Shown here piece by piece: positions 35,439 to 44,243 of a stretch of DNA of 64,000 nucleotides. The notes beneath the pieces were generated by a model that was not told the DNA's origin, made no database searches, and was given only the letters and a program-made list of their open reading frames with translations. Position numbers and translations under genes: made by a program. Position 1 is the stretch's first letter. The number at the start of each line of letters is the position of its first letter. The stretch spans positions 10,296,580 through 10,360,579 of the forward strand of contig NZ_AP025018.1 of assembly GCF_019977735.1 (NCBI RefSeq), given 5' to 3'. This DNA is from Calothrix sp. PCC 7716. Lineage in GTDB: Bacteria; Cyanobacteriota; Cyanobacteriia; Cyanobacteriales; Nostocaceae.

Positions 35439-38078
35439 ATGAATAAATTCCTAGTGTTTGTCCTCATCTCTGGTTATCATTTAGGTTCTTTCGCCAAAGC
35501 CGAAATCATACCCGATACGACTCTACCTAGCAATTCCATCATCCAAACGAACGGGAGCGTCAACGAGATAACAGGTGGTACAATCATTGAGAATAAGCTA
35601 CTCTTTCACAGCTTTGAGAAATTTTCCATTCCCACAGGAACAGAAGCTTATTTCAATAACCCTCTTCAAGTTGAGAACATTTTTAGTCGGGTAACTGGTT
35701 TATCAGCCTCTCAGATTAATGGTTTAATTCGGAATAACGGTACTGCTAATTTATTTCTTCTCAATCCCCAAGGCATTATTTTTGGTTCTAATGCTTCTCT
35801 TAATATTGGTGGTTCTTTTATCGCTACTACAGCCAACAGTATTCAGTTTGCTTCGGGTAATTTTTTTAGTGCCACAAATCTTCAAGCTCCCCCTTTACTA
35901 CAAGTTAGTGTTCCTATTGGCTTACAATTTGGCAACAGTGCAGGGGATATCGTTGTGCAAGGAGTGGGGAACAATCTTAGTATTGATTTTGAGACTTTTG
36001 CAATTAACAAACAAAATCGCCCTGTGGGACTCGGGGTGGCGCCTGGTCAAACTTTAGCGCTAGTTGGTGGTAATGTTTTGCTAGAGGGAGGAAATCTCAC
36101 GGCAACAGGAGGACGAGTAGAGGTTGGTAGTGTTAATCAAGAGGGAACGGTTAAGCTGACAAGCACCAATCCAGGATGGGCATTTAGCTATGAAAATATA
36201 AATAATTTTAAAGATATTAAACTATCGCAAGCTGCTTCGATTGATACCAGTAGTAATGGTGGTGCAATTCACATTCAAGGTCAGCGTATTAGCCTGATTG
36301 ACGGTTCGGCAATGCTTGCAAATAATTTTAATGACGGCGCCGCAGGAATTATAACCGTCAAAGGTTCTGAATCAGTAGAGGTTATTGGACAGGCTTCATA
36401 TAATCCTTTTTATGGCGGTGTATTTACTGATGTTGCTCCGGGTGCTACGGGAAATGGAGGCAATTTAACGATTGAAACCAGGCGCCTATTAGTTGCTGAT
36501 GGAACTCAAATATCAAGTGGCACATTTGGCTCAGGAAATGCAGGCACTTTAACAGTTAAAGCTGAAAATGTCGAACTTATTGGCGCCACTCCTTTGGGAA
36601 CAAGTGGTTTGTTTGCGCCAGTTGCCCCAGGAGTTTCAGGAAATGGAGGGAACATTAACATCGAAACTGGACGTTTATTGATTAGTAATGGCGCCCAAAT
36701 AGTTACCAGTAGCTTTGGACTGGGGGCTTCGGGAAATGCTGGAAATGTAATTGTAAAAGCTTCAGAAGTTGATGTCAGTGGCTCTAGTCCTGGAAATTCG
36801 AGCGGTTTATTTGCTAGTGTTCTGCCTGGAGGTACAGGTAATGCAGGCAGATTAATTCTAGAAACTGGAAAATTGCAAGTCAATGATGGTGGATTAATAA
36901 TAGTCGGGAATAGTGGTTTTGGAAAAACTGGTGAGTTAACTATCCGAGCTTCAGAAATAAATGTAACTGGTTTTAATCAATTCAATCCCAGCCTGATAGA
37001 AACTACTGAGGGGTTAGACGGCAGTAGTGATGGAGGGAAATTGACCATTGAGACAGGAAATTTAGAAGTTGCGAATGGTGGTCAAATAGCAACTGGCACC
37101 TTTGGTGCTGGAAATGGGGGGGAGTTAAACGTTCGAGCTACTGAGATTCGGCTAATTGGAACTACAGAAAAAGGTCGTAGTGGATTATTTGCAAGTAACC
37201 TCATGGGAACTGGAGCGGGAGGTGATATCAATATTGCTGTAGATAAGCTAATTATTAGAGATGGAGCAACTATTAATGCTAGTAATTTTTCTAGCATTAA
37301 CCCAAATGTTTCGCCAGGACAAGGAACATCTGGAAATATAAATGTACAATCTAAAGTTATTGTGCTTGATAATAAAAGTATTATCACCACAGAAACTTTA
37401 GGAGATAAAGGAAATATTAATCTTCAATCTGAAAAAATTCAAATGCTTCGAGGTAGTAAAATTACTACGAATGCACGAGGCGATGGAATAGGAGGTAACA
37501 TTTTCATCGATACTAATTTTCTCATCGGCGTACCTCGACAAAATAGCGATATTACTGCAAACGCTCAACAAAGTTTTGCTGGTCGAGTTGTAGTTAATGC
37601 TAAAGCTATCTTTGGGACAAAATTTCGCCCCTCATTGACACAAGAAAGTGACATCACGGCATCTTCGGAAGCTGGTGTAAAATTTAATGGAATTGTGCAA
37701 ATTAATATCTCTGATGCAGATTTTTCTCAACAAGGATTATGGATACCGGAATCTACATTTAATGATTCCTCACAGCAAATAGTTGATGGTTGTAGAGGTG
37801 ATAAGACCAACAGTTTTACTATTGTTGGGCGCCAAGGCTTACCTGAAAATCCCACCACTATAATTCAAGGTCAAGTACTATGGCAAGATTTGCGTATTTT
37901 CCCTAATAAAAATAGTAGACGCACTCAGTCGGTGACAGAAAAGCAAATATCGACCATTAACAATCAAGAATTAATTGAATCACAAGCATGGATTAAAAAT
38001 GTTGATGGTGAGATAGAATTAATCGCAAAGGCTCCTACCACTGTTCAAATTCCTAAGAATCAAGCATCATGCAATTAA
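35439..38078 (+). CDS. filamentous haemagglutinin-type two-partner-secretion exoprotein
   Basis: The 879-residue protein has a signal peptide followed by the TPS secretion domain: NEITGGTIIENKLLFHSFEKF, IFSRVTGLSASQINGLI, then NGTANLFLLNPQGIIFG and NASLNIGGSF. The rest is a long beta-helix made of about ten imperfect repeats of G-(N/D)-GGNLTIETGRLLV-(A/N)-DGAQI. It ends with CRG and a short Cys-containing tail typical of the cyanobacterial subgroup. Such adhesins cross the outer membrane through a TpsB/Omp85 partner, which is not in this window. It follows the PEP-CTERM protease closely. Confidence 0.9.
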   Translation: MNKFLVFVLISGYHLGSFAKAEIIPDTTLPSNSIIQTNGSVNEITGGTIIENKLLFHSFEKFSIPTGTEAYFNNPLQVENIFSRVTGLSASQINGLIRNNGTANLFLLNPQGIIFGSNASLNIGGSFIATTANSIQFASGNFFSATNLQAPPLLQVSVPIGLQFGNSAGDIVVQGVGNNLSIDFETFAINKQNRPVGLGVAPGQTLALVGGNVLLEGGNLTATGGRVEVGSVNQEGTVKLTSTNPGWAFSYENINNFKDIKLSQAASIDTSSNGGAIHIQGQRISLIDGSAMLANNFNDGAAGIITVKGSESVEVIGQASYNPFYGGVFTDVAPGATGNGGNLTIETRRLLVADGTQISSGTFGSGNAGTLTVKAENVELIGATPLGTSGLFAPVAPGVSGNGGNINIETGRLLISNGAQIVTSSFGLGASGNAGNVIVKASEVDVSGSSPGNSSGLFASVLPGGTGNAGRLILETGKLQVNDGGLIIVGNSGFGKTGELTIRASEINVTGFNQFNPSLIETTEGLDGSSDGGKLTIETGNLEVANGGQIATGTFGAGNGGELNVRATEIRLIGTTEKGRSGLFASNLMGTGAGGDINIAVDKLIIRDGATINASNFSSINPNVSPGQGTSGNINVQSKVIVLDNKSIITTETLGDKGNINLQSEKIQMLRGSKITTNARGDGIGGNIFIDTNFLIGVPRQNSDITANAQQSFAGRVVVNAKAIFGTKFRPSLTQESDITASSEAGVKFNGIVQINISDADFSQQGLWIPESTFNDSSQQIVDGCRGDKTNSFTIVGRQGLPENPTTIIQGQVLWQDLRIFPNKNSRRTQSVTEKQISTINNQELIESQAWIKNVDGEIELIAKAPTTVQIPKNQASCN

Positions 38079-38083
38079 ATAAA

Positions 38084-40318
38084 TCAACTGTTTGTGGCTT
38101 GATTGGCTATAATGCCGATTAAGTTGAGGTTTTCTAGAATTTCTTTAGTTTGCGTAAGTTCAGCACGAGTTATTTGACCAAGACGGGCAATTATTACTAT
38201 GGCGTTACATAGCGTTGCTAAAATTCGCGCGTCTACTGTATTAAGTATTGGTGGAGCGTCTACTAATATTAGGTCGTAATTTTGCTCAAATTCGTTTAGC
38301 AGTTCTTTCATGCGTCGTGAACTTAGTAATTTGACTGTATCTTCGAGTTCTGGGGGACCTGCGGTTAGTACATCTATTGATGGATGGATTGGTTGAATGT
38401 AGTTTTTAAATGTTGAGTGTGCTTCATCAACTAGTAAAAGTGATAGTCCCCATTCATTTTGTAGGTCGAGGTATTTATGTAAACTCGGTTCGCGTAGGTT
38501 TGCGTCAATAATTAATACGCGATGGTGTGTTCGTGCAGAACTTACGGCAAGTCCTAATGTTACTGTTGACTTTCCCTCACCGAAGTTAGCTGACGTTACC
38601 ATCAATGATTTATATGGTAAAGGTGAGTTAAGAATATTGATATTTTGATATGCCATATCCAGGTTCTCATGCGATGGCAAAGAAGCTACCGACAAACCCC
38701 CCATTCTCGTAATCAGTACTTCAGTACTGTCTTCCAACAGTGTTCGCTTGATTTTATAATCCTTACCTAATTTAGGGACTACTCCCAATAAGCGTAAATT
38801 ACTAATTCGTCGCAGTTCATATGATGTGTGAATTGAGTCGTTGAGCATTTCTAAGATTAGTGCTACAACAATACCAATTATCGGCGCCGCAATAGCACCG
38901 TAACCCAGTATTAATGAGCGACCACTACCAGTATATATTCCACGTTCCGGCGCCTCTAATGTTTGCCACTCAAAACCACCCTGAGCAAGTTTTAAACTTA
39001 GCGACTGCTGCGTTTGCATTAATTGTTCAAGGGTTTTACGGTTAGTTTGAACTTCAGGTAGCAAACGATTGTATTCTGCTATCAAACCAGGATATTTGGC
39101 TAATTCAGCTTGTAAACGCTTTTCGGAGTTTGATAAACTTTTTTCGTTCGCTTCTAAACCAAGTGCAGTTGTTCGCACCTCTATGACTTCTTCTGCTAAC
39201 TTAATATCAACTTCTGCCATTTGCCCTTCAGCTAATAATGACTCATTAGCAGCAGATTGCTTTAAAGCTTGACTTATTACTGCGTCAATTTCTGAATTTT
39301 TTAGTTGCGAAGCTTTTTTCCCTGTTTGGAAAGTTAACGCACGGGTAACTTCTTGTTTGAGCAATGCTAATTGATTTTCTCGCTGTTGGACTAGTTTCTG
39401 TACTACTGGAGAGTCATCTGTGTAGCGAATTCGCTCTCGTGCTAAACCTAGCTCGGTTTTTTGAATTTCATGAAGTAATGTTTGATACCTTGTAGATTGG
39501 ATTAAGCGCGACGAAATCATAGCACTACTCGGTGATGCTGCTAGTTTATCTTGCAATGCTGCATATCTAGCTTGCACATCTTGTAACTGTGCGCGTGTAG
39601 TTTGTAACTGCTTCTGAGTATCTGCCAGATTTTCTAAAAGAATTTTTGATTGCGCTTCTGGGTCAAGTATATTATGTTTTTTACGGAAAGCTTCTAAATT
39701 GTTCTCGGCAGTTACAACACTACTTTTTACCTTCGGTAAACGTTCGTTAATAAAAGCCATATCTTTAGCTAATCGCTGTTTCTGCTGTTCAATATTATAA
39801 TTTTGGTATACTTTAACTAACGTTTGTAGTACCCGTTGTGTTTTGATGGGGTCGTCATTTTTATATTTGATTTCAAATACTTGACTAGGGGTACGGTTTA
39901 TTCCAGTCCCTGACTCTACACGAGCAACGGTGAGAGGTGATTTTTTACCTTTTATGTCTTCAATTTTAATATCAGGATAATCAGGACGTAGTATTATAAC
40001 TGCTTTTTCTATTAAGTGATTACTCAGCATTAACTGGAACTGTGCGGTATAGTCTACTACCTCCACATTTGAGTCTGTAAAGTCGCTATTTGCATCAGTT
40101 GGGTTATTAGATGATTTTGTGGTATCCAAATTTGGACTGACAAGTAGTTGCATCGAGCTTTGATAATTAGGTTTTGCAAGAAACGCCAAAATACCTGCTG
40201 TTGACATAACTGCACTTGCTACACCCAGAATTAAAATGCGGCGCCGGAGTATAATTTTGAATAATTGCCTGATATCAACTGTATACACTCGTTCTTTTTC
40301 AACATTATTAATAGCCAC
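38084..40318 (-). CDS. exopolysaccharide chain-length/tyrosine-kinase-like protein (GumC/Wzc family)
   Basis: This is a polysaccharide co-polymerase with a cytosolic BY-kinase-like domain: N-terminal Wzz region with TM1 (RRRILILGVASAVMSTAG), a long periplasmic coiled coil (about 190-440), TM2 (ALILEML region), then Walker A SANFGEGKSTVTLGLAVSSA, Walker A' VLIIDANLREPSLH and Walker B LILVDAPP. It ends at IIANQATNS, so the C-terminal tyrosine cluster of true BY-kinases is missing. The frame extends to 40360, but those codons lie in a dispersed palindrome. GTG 40318 has AAGGGG 7 nt upstream and is my choice. It is divergent from a GT2 gene. Confidence 0.88.
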   Translation of the reverse strand: MAINNVEKERVYTVDIRQLFKIILRRRILILGVASAVMSTAGILAFLAKPNYQSSMQLLVSPNLDTTKSSNNPTDANSDFTDSNVEVVDYTAQFQLMLSNHLIEKAVIILRPDYPDIKIEDIKGKKSPLTVARVESGTGINRTPSQVFEIKYKNDDPIKTQRVLQTLVKVYQNYNIEQQKQRLAKDMAFINERLPKVKSSVVTAENNLEAFRKKHNILDPEAQSKILLENLADTQKQLQTTRAQLQDVQARYAALQDKLAASPSSAMISSRLIQSTRYQTLLHEIQKTELGLARERIRYTDDSPVVQKLVQQRENQLALLKQEVTRALTFQTGKKASQLKNSEIDAVISQALKQSAANESLLAEGQMAEVDIKLAEEVIEVRTTALGLEANEKSLSNSEKRLQAELAKYPGLIAEYNRLLPEVQTNRKTLEQLMQTQQSLSLKLAQGGFEWQTLEAPERGIYTGSGRSLILGYGAIAAPIIGIVVALILEMLNDSIHTSYELRRISNLRLLGVVPKLGKDYKIKRTLLEDSTEVLITRMGGLSVASLPSHENLDMAYQNINILNSPLPYKSLMVTSANFGEGKSTVTLGLAVSSARTHHRVLIIDANLREPSLHKYLDLQNEWGLSLLLVDEAHSTFKNYIQPIHPSIDVLTAGPPELEDTVKLLSSRRMKELLNEFEQNYDLILVDAPPILNTVDARILATLCNAIVIIARLGQITRAELTQTKEILENLNLIGIIANQATNS

Positions 40319-40360
40319 AAATAAACCCCTTTTTAATTTTTGTAGGTTGGGTAAACCCAA

Positions 40361-40862
40361 CGTATATTATTAAACTTTTATTTACGTTAATAAACCTCCA
40401 AATTTCAATATAGATGGAATTCAATTATAATATTGACTGTTAAAATGTCATCAGTACATAGATAGAATACTAATTATACCTATTTATATCAATACTTATT
40501 ATTGCATCAGTTAGATGCTCGCAACTTAATTATTTAGCCTTTTCATAATTATGTTTATAATAAACACGACATTGTTTAGTTAAATTTAAATAAATCCCTC
40601 TAACCCTATTCTGCACAGGGAAATACAAAACGTTCTTAAATTATTTATATTTATTCTATATTTTATTTGCTCAAAATAATCTATGTAGCAGCAATCTTAT
40701 TGGTTTTTTATAGAAAAAGATTAAAGATTTTGTAAAGATGGCTGAAGTATTACGGAATATAGGGTGAAATATATGTAAAATAAGCGCTATATAAATGATA
40801 GTATATTCTAGAAACAAAAATACATTATTACTATATTATAAACATTCAGCAACACAATACAT
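40361..40862. other. 502-bp divergent AT-rich region between polysaccharide genes
   Basis: This is the upstream region of both the Wzc-like gene and the GT2 glycosyltransferase gene. A GTTGGGT/ACCCAAC palindrome lies just to its left at about 40330-40352. No gene or RNA is seen; promoters for both genes are expected. Confidence 0.4.
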
Positions 40863-41693
40863 ATGAAGATATCTATTATTACACCAACCTACAATTCTGA
40901 AAAAACTATTGAAAAAACTATCTTAAGCGTAATATCTCAGCCACACGATTTTGATGTCGAGTATATTGTGATAGATGGTGGTTCGACCGATAAGACTTGT
41001 AAAATCATCAAAAAGTATTCTGATTATATAGATAAATTTATCTCTGAACCAGATAAAGGCGCCTACGATGCAATGAATAAAGGTATAAATATTGCGAGTG
41101 GTGATATCATTGGCATTATCAACTCCGATGATTGGTACAATTATGGCGCCGTCCAAATAATTGAGCAAGAATTTGTCGCAAATCCTGATGTGGACGTTTT
41201 TTACTCGTCAATTGATAATTATTATCAAGGTGAGTACATCGCAAGGTTCTTTCCAGGAAATTTAGATAAATTACCAATTCGATTTACATTAAATCATCCC
41301 TCGTGCTTTATCAAGAAATCAGCATATGAATTAGCAGGGTTATATAATACACGTTATGCAATAGCTGCCGATTATGATTTTATACTACGGTTGTACTTAT
41401 TGAACTTTAAGTTTCACTGCATTAACACCTCACTTGCTGCATATTCGCTTCAAGGAATGAGTTCATCAACGACTTGGACACGTGCCAAGTTGATATATGA
41501 ATCTTGGTTAATTAGCCAGCAGACTAATACTTGTTTATATAACTATCATCAAGAGCAACTTCAAGCTTATATTGCGTGGGTTGCGAATGAACTATTTGCA
41601 TTACCTGCTAGGTTTTTTCTTAAACCACCAAATGCAAGAAAGCTTAAGATGTTTGTAAATAAATTTACTAAAAAACCTGTTGCCAATAAGTAG
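40863..41693 (+). CDS. glycosyltransferase family 2
   Basis: The 276-residue product has the GT-A fold pattern: SIITPTYNSEKTIEKTILSVI, YIVIDGGSTDKT, EPDKGAYDAMNKGI and GIINSDDWY (the metal-binding DxD-like motif), then ADYDFILRLY as the acceptor-side block. It resembles colanic-acid WcaA/WcaE-like transferases. It would transfer a sugar from a nucleotide donor onto a lipid-linked or surface glycan at the membrane face. There are no membrane helices. The divergent partner is the exopolysaccharide co-polymerase gene, which supports a role in capsule or slime synthesis. It starts at ATG 40863. Confidence 0.92.
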   Translation: MKISIITPTYNSEKTIEKTILSVISQPHDFDVEYIVIDGGSTDKTCKIIKKYSDYIDKFISEPDKGAYDAMNKGINIASGDIIGIINSDDWYNYGAVQIIEQEFVANPDVDVFYSSIDNYYQGEYIARFFPGNLDKLPIRFTLNHPSCFIKKSAYELAGLYNTRYAIAADYDFILRLYLLNFKFHCINTSLAAYSLQGMSSSTTWTRAKLIYESWLISQQTNTCLYNYHQEQLQAYIAWVANELFALPARFFLKPPNARKLKMFVNKFTKKPVANK

Positions 41694-42014
41694 TAGTCTG
41701 TGTCATTAATTTTGGTATGTTGGCGCCTGTCGTAGGGTGGGCAGTGCCCACCTTACAACACCGCAAAACTTTTGACACGAACTAGTAGGCGCCAATCCTT
41801 CACTAAAAATACTTAGGTCAGCGTGTAATAATATTGTCATTACAGAATTTATTGAAAACCTGACGAATTATTTTGAGTGAGCAGCAGTTGGAATAGTGCA
41901 GTGAGTAATAATTTAAAAGAATGGATAAAATTGATTCAGGAATTTTATTGTATGTAGTAGCATAAGTAAAAGATAGGTAGAGAATTAGGCAGTCTAAGAG
42001 ATACTACAATTACA
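41694..42014. other. 321-bp intergenic region with GGTGGGCAGTGCCCACC palindrome
   Basis: A GGTGGGCAGTGCCCACC palindrome at 41736-41752 lies 43 bp after the GT2 stop, with two GGCGCC sites nearby. It may terminate the GT2 transcript. The right part is AT-rich and should hold the promoter of the next gene. Confidence 0.5.
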
Positions 42015-42362
42015 ATGACCGACACAACTAACGAACGTTTGGACTGGACAGAAGCTGGACTCGATAGACAAGTCGATGTCAATGCTGATTTACGAACATC
42101 AGTAGAGATATTGCAAAACCGGAACGAATCCCTACAAGCGACTGTTGCGGATTTGAGATTTAAGGTTGAAGCTTTAATGTCTATAGCTTTACAGCAGCAA
42201 AAGAATTTTGGACTTGTCGTTGAGGAGTTAAAGCAGCAAAAACAAGATATTGGGCAACTCACCAAGTTTCAATGCAATACGAATCAAGCTATAGACAAAG
42301 TTGGAATCATTTTAGAGAAAATGGTTATCCAGCAGTCAAAGGAAAAAGGTATTGACTGCTAG
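42015..42362 (+). CDS. small coiled-coil protein, hypothetical
   Basis: The 115-residue protein starts MTDTTNERLDWTEAGLDRQV and is predicted helical throughout, with heptads LRTSVEILQNRNESLQATV and VVEELKQQKQDIGQL. Proteins of this sort (short, polar, coiled coil, opening with TNxRLD) are common in Nostocales in multiple copies, but their function is unknown. No signal peptide is seen. It is convergent with the flavoprotein gene, only 16 bp away. It starts at ATG 42015. Confidence 0.7.
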   Translation: MTDTTNERLDWTEAGLDRQVDVNADLRTSVEILQNRNESLQATVADLRFKVEALMSIALQQQKNFGLVVEELKQQKQDIGQLTKFQCNTNQAIDKVGIILEKMVIQQSKEKGIDC

Positions 42363-42378
42363 TTTGGGTAAACAAAGG

Positions 42379-43632
42379 TTAATTTTCGTTAGCTATTGCC
42401 GAACCGGCTAAATATCCAGTAGTCCAAGCACTTTGAAAGTTAAAACCACCAGTTACACCATCGATATCGAGTACTTCTCCAGCAAAGTGTAATCCAGGAA
42501 CTAGCTTACTTTCCATTGTTTTAAAGTTGACTTCTTTAAGCTGAACACCACCACAAGTAACAAACTCATCTTTAAATACACCTTTACCGTTTACAGGAAA
42601 TTGTCCTTGAGTAAGTTCTTGAATGAGTAAATTGAGTTGTTTTTTAGAAAGTTCTGCCCAGCGAGTTTCCGCACTCTCAACTCCTGCACGTATTGCCATA
42701 TATTGCCATAAACGGTGAGGTATATCTACACCACGATGTAATAAAATTGCGCGTCTTGGTACTTCGTCTTTGACTGCCAATAATTTTTGTCGTAATTCTT
42801 CTTGAGTAAATTGCGGCAACCAATTAACAGACAAATTTGCCTGATATTTACTAGAGTGTAATACACGGGCGCCCCATGCCGAAAGTTTGAGTACAGCAGG
42901 ACCACTAACTCCCCAATGCGTAATTAACAATGCTCCGGTTTGTTCTAACTGGTTATTTCCAGGAACAGTCAAGCGTAACTTAACAGGGTTAACGCTTACA
43001 CCTGCCAATTCTCGTAAACTTTCATCGCGAACATTAAAAGTGAATAGTGAAGGAACAGGTGATTCGATACTATGTCCAAAGGACTGAGCAATTTTATAAC
43101 CTACCGGATTACTACCAGTCGCCACTAACAAACGGTCAGCTTCCAATGTATCACCCGACTTGAGAACCACCTCAAACCCTTTACTTAACTTATTTACCGA
43201 CACAACGGGTGTACCTGTGCAAATTCTGATACCTACATACTTAGCAGTTTCCATCAAACAATCAACAATAGTCTCCGAATTATCGGTAGTCGGAAACATT
43301 CGTCCATCAGGTTCAGTTTTAAGTTGAACACCATGTTTATTAAACCAAGTTACAGTATCTTGAGCTTGAAACTTGGTAAAGGCGCCAATTAAAGCTTTAC
43401 TTCCTCTAGGATAGTTTTGTGTCAGCACTTTTGGGTCAAAACAAGCGTGGGTAACGTTACATCTCCCACCACCCGACACACGAACCTTCGATAACAGTTG
43501 TCCACCCGCTTCCAATAAAATAATTTCTGCTAAAGAATTTGCCCTAGCAGCAGCAATGGCGCCAAAAAAACCAGCGGCGCCTCCCCCAATTACAATAATT
43601 CTTAAAGGTCGCAACGCGAAATCCCTATACAA
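42379..43632 (-). CDS. HI0933/YhiN-family flavoprotein
   Basis: The 417-residue FAD-dependent oxidoreductase opens with the Rossmann GxGxxG motif IIVIGGGAAGFFGAIAAA and has LLSKVRVSGGGRCNVTHA, GRMFPTTDNSETIVDC, LLVATGSNPVGYKIAQS and the C-terminal GLHFAGEVLDIDGVTGGFN. This is the HI0933/YhiN/BaiN-like family, found in most bacteria. The substrate is not known; some members reduce bile acids. It is cytosolic. It starts at ATG 43632, though a shorter start near residue 9 would also keep the Rossmann fold. It is a single gene. Confidence 0.9.
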   Translation of the reverse strand: MYRDFALRPLRIIVIGGGAAGFFGAIAAARANSLAEIILLEAGGQLLSKVRVSGGGRCNVTHACFDPKVLTQNYPRGSKALIGAFTKFQAQDTVTWFNKHGVQLKTEPDGRMFPTTDNSETIVDCLMETAKYVGIRICTGTPVVSVNKLSKGFEVVLKSGDTLEADRLLVATGSNPVGYKIAQSFGHSIESPVPSLFTFNVRDESLRELAGVSVNPVKLRLTVPGNNQLEQTGALLITHWGVSGPAVLKLSAWGARVLHSSKYQANLSVNWLPQFTQEELRQKLLAVKDEVPRRAILLHRGVDIPHRLWQYMAIRAGVESAETRWAELSKKQLNLLIQELTQGQFPVNGKGVFKDEFVTCGGVQLKEVNFKTMESKLVPGLHFAGEVLDIDGVTGGFNFQSAWTTGYLAGSAIANEN

Positions 43633-44243
43633 TTACAACTTTCTAATACCACACTAGCTTTTTTTGGCGCATTTGAGCGAATCTACTACTAATTTTGATA
43701 AGTTGTAGCACAGGCCAAAAAGCCTGTGCAGTCATGTACTTTTATTTACCACAGAGACACAGAGAACACAGAGAAAAGAAAAATTGTCCTAGGCATTCAC
43801 CAATAAATATTTACTTGAAGGTATTTTATTACTAAATAGCAAGCGGGAATCTACTGGTTCATGTCATAAGTTTTGGGGTGTAGGCGCCGATGGTAGGGTG
43901 GGCACTGCCCACCTTACAACAACCCAAAATAATGACACAGACCACTACTCTTCTAGCATCTACAATGAGGAATACAACCTCAATTTATGAAGGATGTGCA
44001 ACAATATGGTACGACAAGTTACACAATGCCTGCTTTAGATGTAGGCAGGCAAGGATGCCTGCTCCACAATATGAAGAATTAAATTTTTGGAAGCCCCTAA
44101 GCTCGTAGAGAGAAGTAATGCGGTGAATTGGATGGGATTATTACAACAGCTAGGCACCATACAAGGTTAGGATTTTTGATCAAGGTGCCCCAAATAATAC
44201 TCGGACATAACAAATAAATCATCCGTTATATCCGTTGCCAAGA
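43633..44243. other. 611-bp repeat-rich intergenic region
   Basis: The region contains a GCACAGGC/GCCTGTGC hairpin (43708-43729), a GGTGGGCACTGCCCACC palindrome (43897-43913) and a GGCAGGCAAGGATGCCTGC element (about 44041-44060). The only long frame (43890-44108) is built from these repeats. I see no genuine gene. Confidence 0.6.

Noticed and set aside
36506-37390. Leftward Pro-rich open frames opposite the exoprotein gene
   Set aside because: They mirror the Gly-rich beta-helix repeats of the real rightward gene and have no support of their own.
41736-41752. GGTGGGCAGTGCCCACC as a possible operator
   Set aside because: It recurs in unrelated gaps mostly at gene ends, so a terminator or repeat role is more likely than a specific operator.
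43890-44108. A 72-codon rightward frame in the gap between the flavoprotein and M61 genes
   Set aside because: It begins and ends inside dispersed palindromes (GTGGGCACTGCCCAC and GCAGGCAAGGATGCCTGC), so the translation is repeat sequence.
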